From Desulfobacteraceae bacterium (GTDB taxonomy: Bacteria; Desulfobacterota; Desulfobacteria; Desulfobacterales; JACKCP01): a stretch of DNA of 64,000 nt. Shown here one piece after another: positions 36,831 through 45,458 of the stretch (positions are counted from its first letter, which is position 1; each line of letters begins with the position of its first letter). Below the pieces are notes generated by a model. That model ran no database searches. It worked only from the letters and a program-made list of their open reading frames with translations, and was not told where the DNA came from. The stretch covers positions 62,001 to 126,000 of the forward strand of contig JACKCP010000007.1 in NCBI GenBank assembly GCA_020633955.1, in the 5' to 3' direction. Made by a program: the position numbers and the translations under genes.

Positions 36831-38586
36831 AGAAGAAAAATTTTCTCCTGATGAGTTTGATGATATTCTAAAAAATTCCATACCGGATCTTTTTGATGAA
36901 GATAATGATAAGCCTTCTGAGAGAAATGTTGAAAAAGAGCCGCAAGATTCAAAAGTGCCTGATTTTGGAGATGAGGAATATGATTTCTCTTCAGTCTCTC
37001 AGGACGCAGTTGATGCTCTTCTTGAAGGAAAAAGTCCAAAACAGGGAAAAGCTGATCAAGGTGTAAATTCTGATTTTTCAACAGAGCTTGAGTCTGGAGA
37101 AATTTCTCAGGCAGATATTGAAGCAATTCTTTCTGAAGCAAAAGATCTGGGTGTTATTGATGAAGAAGACGCTGATAATGATATGGATGATGTAAGTGCC
37201 ACAAACGATTCAGACCTTGCTGAAATGATATCTCAGTCAGAAATAGACAGTTTGTTTGGAGGTGCTTCTGAAATTTCCAGTGAAAACTCTGAAAAACCGG
37301 TTGAAGATGTAGACCTTGAATCCGAAGCTTCGGACAAAGCTGAGGATGATTTTGTGCCAAAGGATGACTGGCATTTGAGTCAGGATGAAATCAACGGTCT
37401 CCTTGGTAGTGAAGATTCTGAAAATAAGTCTGAAAAAAAAGATGATGAGTTTATCCCAAAAGCAAATGGATTTGAAATAGAGCAGGATGAGCTTGATGCA
37501 CTTCTTAAAAGCGACAGCAATGACTCAGATGGAAAAAATACCGGGGATTCTGGTCCTGAATTTGAAGATGGAAAAGGTTCAAACCTTATTTCACAGGAAT
37601 TTCTCGATTATCTTGAAGATGAGTTCCTTGCTCAAAAGGAAGAAAATGACTCAGATGATCTTGATGTTGATGACATTTTCAAGGATGAATCTTCCGGTGA
37701 TGATATTTTATCGGATAATGAAATTGATGACCTCTTTGGAGAAACTTCTGACGATGATGTTGTTGCGGACCATGCTGGGGATGAACTCGATTTTATTTCA
37801 CAGGATGATATCGATGAACTGCTTGGTGCTGTTACAGAGGATGAATCAGAAGAAGCCGATGATACATATGAAAGCTTTACCGAAAGTCAGGAAGAGCCAT
37901 CTGAAGGTGTTTTGTCACAGGAAGAGCTTGACAGGCTTTTAAATCAGCAGGATGATTCTCCAAAGGAAGCTGCAAATCTTGATCAGGCGCCTGTAAAGGA
38001 AGATCATATTCCTGAAAAAACAGTTATTCTTGAAAAAGAGGAGCTTGCTGTTGAAGAAGAAAAAGGTGGTGGTAAAAAGAAAAAATTAATAATTTTTTCA
38101 ATTGCGGCCTCATTTATTGTTTTAATTTCTGCAGCATCTGTATTCTTTTTCATTTCAGGCAAAGATGCCAAGGCTCCAGTTGAAATTGCTGAAAAAACAC
38201 AGGATGCCACTGATTTGATTACTGAACCCGCAGCAGATATTCCTGAACAACCTTTTATTGAGCCAGCAGTAATTTCAACTGTTATTTTTGGTGAACTCAT
38301 TGTTCCTGCTCCATTAAGTTCCAAAAAATATTCGTATCTTGAAGTTGATGTTTCAGTTGATATCAAGGGTGAAAATAACCTTGTTGTTTTTAATAAAAAT
38401 AATGTTTTTTTCAGAGATGTTTTGTTTAAAACTCTTGATGAAGAATTTAAGAAAATATCTGGAAAAGACGACGAAAAACTTGAAAGAGATCAACTTGAGT
38501 CTTTGCTTTTAAAGACTTTATCAAATTACTTTCAAGAAAATGATGTTGTAAAAGGTCTTGTATTTACAAGATTTGAACCTGTCTGA
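36556..38586 (+). CDS. C-terminal part of the poly-(FliM-N motif) FliL-like protein
   Basis: 676 codons continuing the repeats and then nine more divergent copies of the motif, including SQDAVDALL (~36994), SQADIEAIL (~37105), SQSEIDSLF (~37231), SQDEINGLL (~37378), EQDELDALL (~37477), SDNEIDDLF (~37711), SQDDIDELL (~37798) and SQEELDRLL (~37915), separated by very acidic linkers. A Lys cluster (GGKKKKLIIF) leads into a membrane helix (about residues 512-532), and the last ~110 residues match the FliL periplasmic pattern (FGELIVPAPLSS, YSYLEVDVSVDI, NVFFRDVLFKTLDEEF, LLKTLSNYF, VKGLVFTRFEP). The inside-out topology puts all motifs in the cytoplasm. The ATG at 36556 is only the first one after the frame break; the true start is probably 35693. 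Confidence 0.72.
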   Translation: MFASDDLGKESDSGGGSSQVSQDDIDSMFASDDLGKESDSGAGSSQVSQDDIDSMFASDDLGKESDSGGGSSQVSQDDIDSLFDSETAQDSSEEKFSPDEFDDILKNSIPDLFDEDNDKPSERNVEKEPQDSKVPDFGDEEYDFSSVSQDAVDALLEGKSPKQGKADQGVNSDFSTELESGEISQADIEAILSEAKDLGVIDEEDADNDMDDVSATNDSDLAEMISQSEIDSLFGGASEISSENSEKPVEDVDLESEASDKAEDDFVPKDDWHLSQDEINGLLGSEDSENKSEKKDDEFIPKANGFEIEQDELDALLKSDSNDSDGKNTGDSGPEFEDGKGSNLISQEFLDYLEDEFLAQKEENDSDDLDVDDIFKDESSGDDILSDNEIDDLFGETSDDDVVADHAGDELDFISQDDIDELLGAVTEDESEEADDTYESFTESQEEPSEGVLSQEELDRLLNQQDDSPKEAANLDQAPVKEDHIPEKTVILEKEELAVEEEKGGGKKKKLIIFSIAASFIVLISAASVFFFISGKDAKAPVEIAEKTQDATDLITEPAADIPEQPFIEPAVISTVIFGELIVPAPLSSKKYSYLEVDVSVDIKGENNLVVFNKNNVFFRDVLFKTLDEEFKKISGKDDEKLERDQLESLLLKTLSNYFQENDVVKGLVFTRFEPV

Positions 38587-38725
38587 TTGTTTATCTTAAG
38601 CTTATCCTTTATCTGCCAAACTATTTGATTTTAAAGTTATTGTTGCAATAAAACCTTAAATGGACATATTATTTGGTATAAGGATAAAATAACAGCTCCT
38701 TTCTAATTATTACAGGAGGTCTGAA

Positions 38726-39025
38726 ATGACAGGTATATCAGGAATAAATATAGTTATTCAACAGGGCGATGTGGCAAGGGATGCTCAACAGCTGAAATCC
38801 ACACATCAGGACTCAAACCAGGTGGCAGCTTCTGTTGTTCCGGATAAGGCTGTAAAGGAACGGACACAGGTTCAACAGACCCCTGATTCAAAAAAATCGG
38901 CCTGGGAAAAACAGAATCAAAGGGAAAAGGACAGAAGGAAGTTCAGGAAAAAGGGTGAGAGTTCCGGTAAAAAAACCGGCAAAGGAAAAAATGATTCAAA
39001 TCGAATTTTAGACACTATAGCTTGA
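38726..39025 (+). CDS. Small hydrophilic protein of unknown function
   Basis: 99 residues, not recognised. It has a short hydrophobic start (GISGINIVIQQGDVA), a Gln/Ser/Lys-rich middle and a strongly basic C-terminal third (KKSAWEKQNQREKDRRKFRKKGE). No membrane helix or signal peptide. A perfect AGGAGG stands seven bases before the ATG, and it is four bases from the next flagellar-associated gene, so it is probably a real, co-expressed member of this cluster. It could bind nucleic acid or an acidic partner such as the adjacent repetitive protein; that is only a charge-based inference. Confidence 0.6.
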   Translation: MTGISGINIVIQQGDVARDAQQLKSTHQDSNQVAASVVPDKAVKERTQVQQTPDSKKSAWEKQNQREKDRRKFRKKGESSGKKTGKGKNDSNRILDTIA

Positions 39026-39029
39026 AAAT

Positions 39030-39521
39030 ATGGATATCTCGCAATTTAAAATATGGCTTTCAATTCTTCTGGTTATTGATTTTTTAATTGTTGCAGGAAT
39101 TTTCTTCTATCTTTCGGGAATAAAAAGAGAGATGGAAAAGAAAGTTTTTGAAAAAGCATCAAAGGATGCATTGAAGTTTATTTCCCCTCTTTTTGATGAA
39201 GCTCAGAAAACAGCTGAAAAATTTGATATCCTTATAAAAGAAAAAAGAAAAATTGTTAGAGATCTGAATGAAGCACTGGACAGTAGAATTTCCACCCTTA
39301 CTTTTCTCGTAAACAGAGCTGAAAATTCAATAAATTCAGTTTCACCACCAAACAGCTTTGACTCAGAAGATATAACTCCTATTCATTCCAATAATACAAA
39401 AATTTTTGAACTGGCCGATAGAGGATATAAGGCTGAAGATATTTCAAGAGAACTTGGAATAAGTGCAGGTGAAGTATCAATGATACTGAGTCTAAAGAAA
39501 AAAATTAAAAAGTCCTTTTAA
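39030..39521 (+). CDS. DUF6115-like membrane-anchored coiled-coil protein with HTH
   Basis: 163 residues: an N-terminal membrane helix (about 8-28), a coiled-coil segment (IKREMEKKVFEKASKDALKF through ISTLTFLVNRAENS) and a C-terminal helix-turn-helix (FELADRGYKAEDISRELGI, GEVSMILSLKKK). This architecture is common beside flagellar genes in delta- and other bacteria (DUF6115). The function is not established. Four bases after the gene at 38726 and 14 before the next. Confidence 0.7.
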   Translation: MDISQFKIWLSILLVIDFLIVAGIFFYLSGIKREMEKKVFEKASKDALKFISPLFDEAQKTAEKFDILIKEKRKIVRDLNEALDSRISTLTFLVNRAENSINSVSPPNSFDSEDITPIHSNNTKIFELADRGYKAEDISRELGISAGEVSMILSLKKKIKKSF

Positions 39522-39535
39522 AAAAGGCAGATAAA

Positions 39536-40816
39536 ATGTCTTCAATATTCAATCCTTTCTCAGGAAATATTTTAAAATCCTTTTCTGTTTCAGATCTTAG
39601 AGATTTAAAGGGCGGTAATTTAATCAAAGGGGTGGTGGAAAAAAAACTGTCCACTTTTGAATTTTCATTTAAAACAAATCTTGGAAAGCTTTCAATCTTT
39701 TCAGATCAGGCTTTTTCAAAGGGAGATTTATTAAAGATTCAGGCTGCTTATGTAAAAAACACCCCACTGATGATTTTTGATGAAAAAGGTTCTCCCATAA
39801 ATTTCAAAGCTTCACCTGAATTTATGGATTCGTTTAAAGGTTTTGGTCAGACAACATTAAATATAAATGCTTCAATGGAAAAAATTTTATCCTTTCCAAA
39901 GTTTGTTGTTTCAACAGAATTTGGAAATATTGAAGTTGAGTCTGATGCTCTATTGAGCAAAGGTGATATTTTAAAACTTGATGCAAAGGATGTTAAAAAT
40001 TTTCTGGCTTCCAAGGAACCGCGTGTTCTTGAAAATATCAAGCCAAGTCTTCTTTCAAAAATTCCTTCAAGGGAAATATTAAGAATTCTTGAAAAAAATC
40101 CTGAAAAAACAATTTTGGAATTTATGAGGTCAGTGCTTAAAATTGAGTCAAAGGATAATTTAAAAGCGGTTGATAAAATTTTGGATAAATTTGTCACGCC
40201 TTTAAATAATCAGGAACAGGGAATCAAGTCTTCGGTAAAATATTTTATTGGATCTTCCTTTGAAAGCTTTGAAAAGGATATTGAGTCTTTAAAGGAAAAT
40301 CTTTTGAGACTTAAAAACGAAAGCCCTTCTTTTAGATTTGAAGATTTAAACGATGCAATTGAAAAAACAGACAAGTTTCTTGAATCAATGCATAACCAGA
40401 AAAGCTTGAATTCGGTGAAATTTTCAGATTCTTCAAAAATGTATTTTTTTATTCCCTTTAACGGTGCTCAGGGTGATTTTGGTGAGTTTTTTATTGATCA
40501 GGGTAAAAAAAATCAGAATGGCACAAAAGAGCTTAGAGCGGTTGTAAGACTTGATATGTCAAGGCTTGGACTTCTAATGGCAGACCTTAGACTAAATGAA
40601 AAAAAATTGAATATTTTTTTTGGAGTGGAATCACTTTTTGCCAGAAAAATAATTGAAAGCGGGCTTGAAAATTTGAAGCTTAATTTGAAAAATTCAGGTT
40701 TTAATGAAGTTCTGATTCATTGTTCTGTTGTTGAGGGAAAAAAAATAAGAGAGTCTCTCATTAAAGACTTTCTTCAGGACAAAAATGATAATTCAACCTT
40801 GAGTATAATAGCATGA
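39536..40816 (+). CDS. Second FliK-like (hook-length control type) protein
   Basis: 426 residues. The N-terminal part shows an OB-like pattern repeated twice (STFEFSFKTNLGKLSIFSDQ and FVVSTEFGNIEVESDALL). The C-terminal ~110 residues resemble the FliK C-terminal domain (VVRLDMSRLGLLMADLRLNE, LNIFFGVES, NLKNSGFNEVLIHCSV). The stop overlaps the start of the FlhB-tail gene by four bases (ATGA), a pairing that supports a role at the export gate. The classical fliK lies at 10156, so this one may be a paralogue of different function. The annotation rests on pattern resemblance, not an obvious full-length match. Confidence 0.6.
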   Translation: MSSIFNPFSGNILKSFSVSDLRDLKGGNLIKGVVEKKLSTFEFSFKTNLGKLSIFSDQAFSKGDLLKIQAAYVKNTPLMIFDEKGSPINFKASPEFMDSFKGFGQTTLNINASMEKILSFPKFVVSTEFGNIEVESDALLSKGDILKLDAKDVKNFLASKEPRVLENIKPSLLSKIPSREILRILEKNPEKTILEFMRSVLKIESKDNLKAVDKILDKFVTPLNNQEQGIKSSVKYFIGSSFESFEKDIESLKENLLRLKNESPSFRFEDLNDAIEKTDKFLESMHNQKSLNSVKFSDSSKMYFFIPFNGAQGDFGEFFIDQGKKNQNGTKELRAVVRLDMSRLGLLMADLRLNEKKLNIFFGVESLFARKIIESGLENLKLNLKNSGFNEVLIHCSVVEGKKIRESLIKDFLQDKNDNSTLSIIA

Positions 40817-41082
40817 CAAAAGAAAAAAAAATTAAAAAGGCTGTTGCCTTGAAATACGATAAATTAAATGATTCTGCTCCAAGGGTTAAAGCCTCTGGAA
40901 AAGGTAAAACTGCTGAGAAAATTATTGAAACAGCCAAAGCTCATAATGTTCCTGTTGCAGAAGATGCTGATCTTGCAGAGGTTTTGTCAAAGCTTGATCT
41001 TGAAGAGCAGATCCCTCCTGATTTGTATAAAGCTGTTGCAGAACTCCTTGCCTATGTTTATTCACAAAATAAAAAAGCCTGA
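40813..41082 (+). CDS. FlhB C-terminal-domain homologue (FhlB/YlqH type)
   Basis: 89 residues resembling the cytoplasmic FlhBc domain after the cleavage site: AVALKYDKLNDSAPRVKASGKG parallels AVALRYDQMNMSAPKVLAKGAG of the flhB in this window, and the end LEEQIPPDLYKAVAELLAYVY parallels its C-terminus. It lacks the membrane part and the NPTH site. In other bacteria such stand-alone domains can replace the FlhB C-terminal fragment in export. Overlaps the FliK-like gene by four bases. Confidence 0.85.
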   Translation: MTKEKKIKKAVALKYDKLNDSAPRVKASGKGKTAEKIIETAKAHNVPVAEDADLAEVLSKLDLEEQIPPDLYKAVAELLAYVYSQNKKA

Positions 41083-41196
41083 TCCGGCAAATTTTTCCTC
41101 CCTGTGTCAATAAATCATCAATTTAAAAATATTAGCCTGTTGGTTAAAATATTGTAATTTCAAGCTGTTATGTATTGGTGTTTCCTTTTTTTATCA

Positions 41197-41212
41197 TGGC
41201 ATAATCATTGCT
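41197..41212 (+). promoter_or_regulatory. Sigma-54 (-24/-12) promoter of flgF-flgG-flgA-flgH-flgI
   Basis: TGGCAT-AATCA-TTGCT with GG and GC doublets 12 bases apart, located 33 bp before the flgF ATG in a 160-bp gap. It matches the promoter of fliK at 10103 in both boxes except one base. Confidence 0.85.
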
Positions 41213-41244
41213 TTTGAAATATGTAAAATGAAAGGAGAAGATTT

Positions 41245-41925
41245 ATGCTTTTGGAAATGACAAGACCGGTTCAGGGAGGCCTCAGGCAGCAAAGAAAGCT
41301 TGATGTTGTGTCAAACCATCTTGCCAATGCAGATACAGCCGGGTTTAAAAGAGATATTCTCTCTTTCAGTGAAACACTGCATTCAATCATTACAACTGAT
41401 TTAACACAAGGACCTTTGAAGAAAACCATGAATCCACTTGATCTTGCCTTGAAGGATGAGGGCTTTTTTAAACTGGAAACTCCACAGGGGCCAAGATACA
41501 CAAGAGACGGTTCGTTTACTCTGGATAGTGAAGGCTTTATTGTAAATCAGAGCGGTTTTCCTGTTTTAATGGGAGGCGCTCCTGTCCAGGTTGACGGGGA
41601 TGAAATCTTTGTTGCAGAAAACGCTATGGTTTCAGTAGACGGTGAAGAAATCGGACAGCTTGATATAGTTACATTTGAGGATAAACTTAATTTGTATAAG
41701 GACGGCAGTAATCTTTATCTTTACAGGGGAGATGAGGCAGATGAAGTTGTGCCGCAAAACATCAGCCTTGAACAGGGAGCACTGGAGCTTTCTAACGTAT
41801 CTCCTGTCATGGAAATGACATCAATGATCCAGGTGTCAAGAACCTATGAAACAGTTGAAAAAATGTTACGCACCTTTGACGAGGTTGACGGCCTGGCTGT
41901 TACAAGTGTCGGTATAGTCGGATAA
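41245..41925 (+). CDS. flgF: Flagellar proximal rod protein FlgF
   Basis: 226 residues of the rod/hook family: N-terminal LDVVSNHLANADTAGFKRD, middle PLDLALKDEGFFKLETPQGPRYTRDGSF, C-terminal GALELSNVSPVMEMTSMIQVSRTYE. FlgF builds the proximal rod. AAAGGAG precedes the ATG; first gene of the sigma-54 operon. Confidence 0.92.
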   Translation: MLLEMTRPVQGGLRQQRKLDVVSNHLANADTAGFKRDILSFSETLHSIITTDLTQGPLKKTMNPLDLALKDEGFFKLETPQGPRYTRDGSFTLDSEGFIVNQSGFPVLMGGAPVQVDGDEIFVAENAMVSVDGEEIGQLDIVTFEDKLNLYKDGSNLYLYRGDEADEVVPQNISLEQGALELSNVSPVMEMTSMIQVSRTYETVEKMLRTFDEVDGLAVTSVGIVG

Positions 41926-41943
41926 TTAAGGGAGGTTTTAGTT

Positions 41944-42726
41944 ATGATAAGAGCATTATGGACGGCTGCAACAGGCATGGATGCACAGCAGATGCAGACA
42001 GATGTTGTTGCAAACAACCTTGCAAACACAAATACAACAGGATTTAAAAAAAGCAGGGCCAATTTTCAGGATCTGATGTATCAGACAATTTTAATGGCAG
42101 GAGCTACAACTCCTGGAGGCGGTCAGATTCCTTCAGGAATTCAGGTTGGTATGGGTGCAAAGCCTTCAAGCGTTCAGAAGATATTTACACAGGGGGATTA
42201 TAAGCAGACTGGTAATGAGCTTGATATGGCAATTGAGGGAAGAGGTTTTTTCAGGGTTATGCATGGAGATGAAGAGCTTTATACAAGAGCCGGAAATTTT
42301 ACCAAGGACAGTGAGGGATTTATTACCACACCTGCAGGAGACAGGCTCCAGCCGGAAATTGCAATTCCAGAAGAAACCATATTGATAACAGTTCAGTCAA
42401 ACGGTCTTCTTACTGCCCATGGGCAGGGGGATACAGTTCTCATGCAGGAGCAGATTCCAATTTACAATTTTGTAAATCCCTCCGGGCTTTATGCCATAGG
42501 GCAGAATCTTTTCAGGCAAAGCGATGCCTCAGGAGATGCAATTGAAGGAATTCCGGGAGAAGAAGGATTTGGAACCCTTGCCAATAATTATCTTGAAATG
42601 TCCAACGTAAGCGTTGTTGAGGAAATGGTTGCAATGATTGTAGGCCAGAGAGCCTATGAAGCGAACTCTAAATCCGTTCAGACAGCTGATACAATGCTTG
42701 GGCTTGCAAATGGATTAAAGAGGTAG
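41944..42726 (+). CDS. flgG: Flagellar distal rod protein FlgG
   Basis: 260 residues, the standard length: ALWTAATGMDAQQMQTDVVA, NNLANTNTTGFKKSRANFQD, the FlgG-specific GVQ/GGQIPSGIQVGMG segment, ELDMAIEGRGFF and the C-terminal NYLEMSNVSVVEEMVAMIV with GQRAYEANSKSVQTAD. Forms the distal rod under the hook. GGGAGG before ATG. Confidence 0.95.
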   Translation: MIRALWTAATGMDAQQMQTDVVANNLANTNTTGFKKSRANFQDLMYQTILMAGATTPGGGQIPSGIQVGMGAKPSSVQKIFTQGDYKQTGNELDMAIEGRGFFRVMHGDEELYTRAGNFTKDSEGFITTPAGDRLQPEIAIPEETILITVQSNGLLTAHGQGDTVLMQEQIPIYNFVNPSGLYAIGQNLFRQSDASGDAIEGIPGEEGFGTLANNYLEMSNVSVVEEMVAMIVGQRAYEANSKSVQTADTMLGLANGLKR

Positions 42727-42732
42727 TTTAAA

Positions 42733-43665
42733 ATGAAAACATTTTTCATGATACTTTTGTATTTTGTGGTTTTTTGTTCAAATGTTTTTGCCGTGACTTT
42801 GACAATTCCAGAAAAGGTGTCAGTGGAAAGTGAAAAAAATATAAAGCTTGGCGATATTGCAGAATTTGATTCAAAACCGGATTTAATTTCAGAAATTATT
42901 GTTCATGAGAAAATTGAGCCAGGCAAGAAAAGCTATTTGTACAAAAAAAAACTTGAGTCCATTTTGAAAAAATACGGGGTACTGGATTTTAAAGTTTATA
43001 TGGAAAACAGAGTTGAGCTTAACGCCCTGTTTTACGAATTTGGAGAAGAAGACGCAAAAAAAATAATCCTGGAATATCTTTCAAAAAATAATGAAAATAT
43101 AAAATTTGACTTAAAAAAACTTTTTTTAATTGGAAACAGAAAGTTTGCTTCCAGAGACTTTGATTTACTGGATGTGAAATTTCTGTCAGAGGAATTAAGC
43201 CCCGGCAACAACAGGGGAGAAATCCGTATTTATTCCAATGGAAATGAATCAGTTATAAAGTTTTTGGCTTCCTTTACCCTGGATGTGGAAATTGTTTGTG
43301 CTTCAAAGGATTTACCAAGAGATAAAATACTTGCACCTGATGATCTTGAAATTAAAAGCTTCAGGCTGGAAATGGAAAAAGGTGATTATTTCACCGACGA
43401 AAAATTCCTTTTAGGTAAAAAACTTAGAAAAAATTATTATAAAGGTGAAATTATAACTTCTGCAATGACTTACAGGCCTTCTTTAATTCACAGGGGAGAT
43501 GAGGTTCAGATTGCTGCTGTTTCAGATGGCATTTTCATTGTGACAAGGGGAGAAGCTTTGAGAGACGGACATATTGGAGATATGATTCCTGTAAGAAACC
43601 TTAAATCGGGAAAAGAGGTAAGAGGTGAAATAATATCTTCAAACAGTGTCAGGGTTTCTTTTTAA
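42733..43665 (+). CDS. flgA: P-ring assembly chaperone FlgA
   Basis: 310 residues with a signal peptide (about 1-20, cleavage after VFA). The C-terminal half has the SAF-type FlgA region (VCASKDLPRDKILAPDDLEI, LGKKLRKNYYKGEIITSAM, GDEVQIAAVSDGIFIVTRGE, VRNLKSGKEVRGEI). It assists FlgI polymerisation in the periplasm. The N-terminal half (to about 150) is poorly conserved. Confidence 0.9.
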   Translation: MKTFFMILLYFVVFCSNVFAVTLTIPEKVSVESEKNIKLGDIAEFDSKPDLISEIIVHEKIEPGKKSYLYKKKLESILKKYGVLDFKVYMENRVELNALFYEFGEEDAKKIILEYLSKNNENIKFDLKKLFLIGNRKFASRDFDLLDVKFLSEELSPGNNRGEIRIYSNGNESVIKFLASFTLDVEIVCASKDLPRDKILAPDDLEIKSFRLEMEKGDYFTDEKFLLGKKLRKNYYKGEIITSAMTYRPSLIHRGDEVQIAAVSDGIFIVTRGEALRDGHIGDMIPVRNLKSGKEVRGEIISSNSVRVSF

Positions 43666-43674
43666 GGGGGGAAA

Positions 43675-44355
43675 ATGAAAAAAATTGTTTTAATAATTGC
43701 TGTCACAGTTTTTGCGGGCTGCTCATTAAAGCCGGTTCCTGTTGTAAAGCAGGATCCAGCAGTGAACTACGGGGATTTTGGTTATGCAGACAAATCTGAA
43801 GAAGGTTCACTCTGGCAGGGAGACAACAGCGGACTTTTTGCAGACGGACAGGCTCATAAAAAAGGTGATACAATCATCATTGATATAGTTGAAAATACCA
43901 GCTCAAACACCTCTGCAGCAACATCACTTACCAAAGAAACAGATGTAAGTGCTGGAATTCCCAATGCCTTTGGGGTTATGTCTCATCTAACAGGAATGTA
44001 TCCAAGAATGAATGCGGCAAATCTTTTAACTGCAAATACAGTAAATGATTACGACGGAAGCGGAAAGAGCAGCAGGACTTCAAGTGTTCAGGCCTCTCTT
44101 GGTGCAAGGGTTGTAAATGTACTTCCAAACGGAGATCTTGTAATTTCGGGTAGAAAAGATGTCAAAATTAATAATGAAACTCAGATAATAAGGCTTTCAG
44201 GAGTAGTAAGACCAAAGGATATAGGTGCTGACAACAGGGTTGAGTCTTCCTATTTGTCAAATGCTGACATAGAGATATCTGGTTCAGGAGTTATTGCTGA
44301 CAAGCAGAAACCCGGCTGGATGGCGAGGGTGCTTGACAAGGTCTGGCCATTCTAA
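43675..44355 (+). CDS. flgH: Flagellar L-ring lipoprotein FlgH
   Basis: 226 residues with a lipoprotein signal (TVFAGCS, lipidated Cys16). Family features are SLWQGDNSGLFADGQAHKKGD, TIIIDIVENTSS, LGARVVNVLPNGDLVISGRK, RLSGVVRPKDI and the C-terminal SNADIEISGSGVI. Forms the outer-membrane bushing, confirming a Gram-negative envelope. Confidence 0.95.
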   Translation: MKKIVLIIAVTVFAGCSLKPVPVVKQDPAVNYGDFGYADKSEEGSLWQGDNSGLFADGQAHKKGDTIIIDIVENTSSNTSAATSLTKETDVSAGIPNAFGVMSHLTGMYPRMNAANLLTANTVNDYDGSGKSSRTSSVQASLGARVVNVLPNGDLVISGRKDVKINNETQIIRLSGVVRPKDIGADNRVESSYLSNADIEISGSGVIADKQKPGWMARVLDKVWPF

Positions 44356-44366
44356 GAGGAGGATAA

Positions 44367-45458
44367 ATGAAAAAACTAATTTTTTGTATTGCAATAATAT
44401 TTGTATTTCCATCCATTTCATTCAGTGTAAGGCTGAAGGATATTGCACAGTTCAAGGGGATAAGAAGCAATCAGCTTGTTGGTTACGGTATAGTTGTGGG
44501 GCTTGACGGAACTGGTGATAAGGCAGGCACTGTATATACAGCACAGGCTGTTTCCAATATGCTTAAAAGAATGGGAGTTAATGTAAGCACAAATGATGTA
44601 AAGCCAAAAAACGTTGCCGCTGTCATTGTAACCGCGGATCTTCCACCATTTGCAAGGACTGGTGACAGGCTCGATGTAAGTGTTGCCTCAGTTGGTGATT
44701 CACAGAGCCTGTCGGGAGGTACTCTTTTGATGACACCTCTAAAAGGAGCTGATTCAAATGTTTATGCAGTTGCCCAGGGTTCTCTTGTCCTTGGAGGATA
44801 TTCTGCGGGAGACGGAAATGTGGGAACTGTCAAAAACCATCTTCTTGTTGGTAATATTCCAGGTGGGGCAATAGTAGAAAAGGAAGTTAAAGTAAGTCTT
44901 GAGGGCAGAAAAAATCTTATGCTTTCACTTGACAGCCCAGATTTTACAACTGCTGTAAGAGCTGCTCAGGCAATAAATGATTCAATAGGTGAAAAACATG
45001 CAAAGGCTGTTGATTCAGGCGGGATAGAAATTAATGTTCCTGAAAGCCTTAAAGATAATGTTCCGGTATTTATTGCAGCAATTGAAAATCTTGAAATTGA
45101 AACCGACAGTACTGCAAAGGTTGTTGTAAATGAAAAAACAGGAACAATTGTAATTGGAAAAGATGTGAAAATCAGTAAGGTGGCACTTACCCACGGAGGT
45201 CTGAGCATAACCGTAAGGGAGCAGAATATTATTTCACAGCCTCCCGAGCTGAGTGATGGGGAAACTGTTGTTGAAAAAGAAAAAGATGTTGCAGTAAACG
45301 AAGAAGACAGAAAAGTAATGATCATGGAAAAAACTGCTTCAGTTGAGGAGCTTTCCAGAGCACTGAATGCTCTTGGAGTAACACCACGGGATATGATCAG
45401 TATTTTTCAGGCACTGAAAAAGGCTGGGGCACTTCATGCAAAACTGGAAATTATTTAG
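44367..45458 (+). CDS. flgI: Flagellar P-ring protein FlgI
   Basis: 363 residues with a signal peptide (about 1-20), then RLKDIAQFKGIRSNQLVGYG and VVGLDGTGDKAG, VAAVIVTADLPPFARTGDRL, DVSVASVGDSQSLSGGTLLM and the C-terminal LNALGVTPRDMISIFQALKK. It forms the periplasmic ring around the rod. AGAGGAGG precedes the ATG. Confidence 0.96.
   Translation: MKKLIFCIAIIFVFPSISFSVRLKDIAQFKGIRSNQLVGYGIVVGLDGTGDKAGTVYTAQAVSNMLKRMGVNVSTNDVKPKNVAAVIVTADLPPFARTGDRLDVSVASVGDSQSLSGGTLLMTPLKGADSNVYAVAQGSLVLGGYSAGDGNVGTVKNHLLVGNIPGGAIVEKEVKVSLEGRKNLMLSLDSPDFTTAVRAAQAINDSIGEKHAKAVDSGGIEINVPESLKDNVPVFIAAIENLEIETDSTAKVVVNEKTGTIVIGKDVKISKVALTHGGLSITVREQNIISQPPELSDGETVVEKEKDVAVNEEDRKVMIMEKTASVEELSRALNALGVTPRDMISIFQALKKAGALHAKLEII

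Noticed and set aside
35757..37141. Two long open frames on the minus strand (227 and 234 codons) with 27-residue repeats
   Set aside because: They lie exactly antisense to the 81-bp tandem repeats. Because the unit is a multiple of three and has no stop in that frame, any number of copies stays open. They have no ribosome site and no sensible protein composition.
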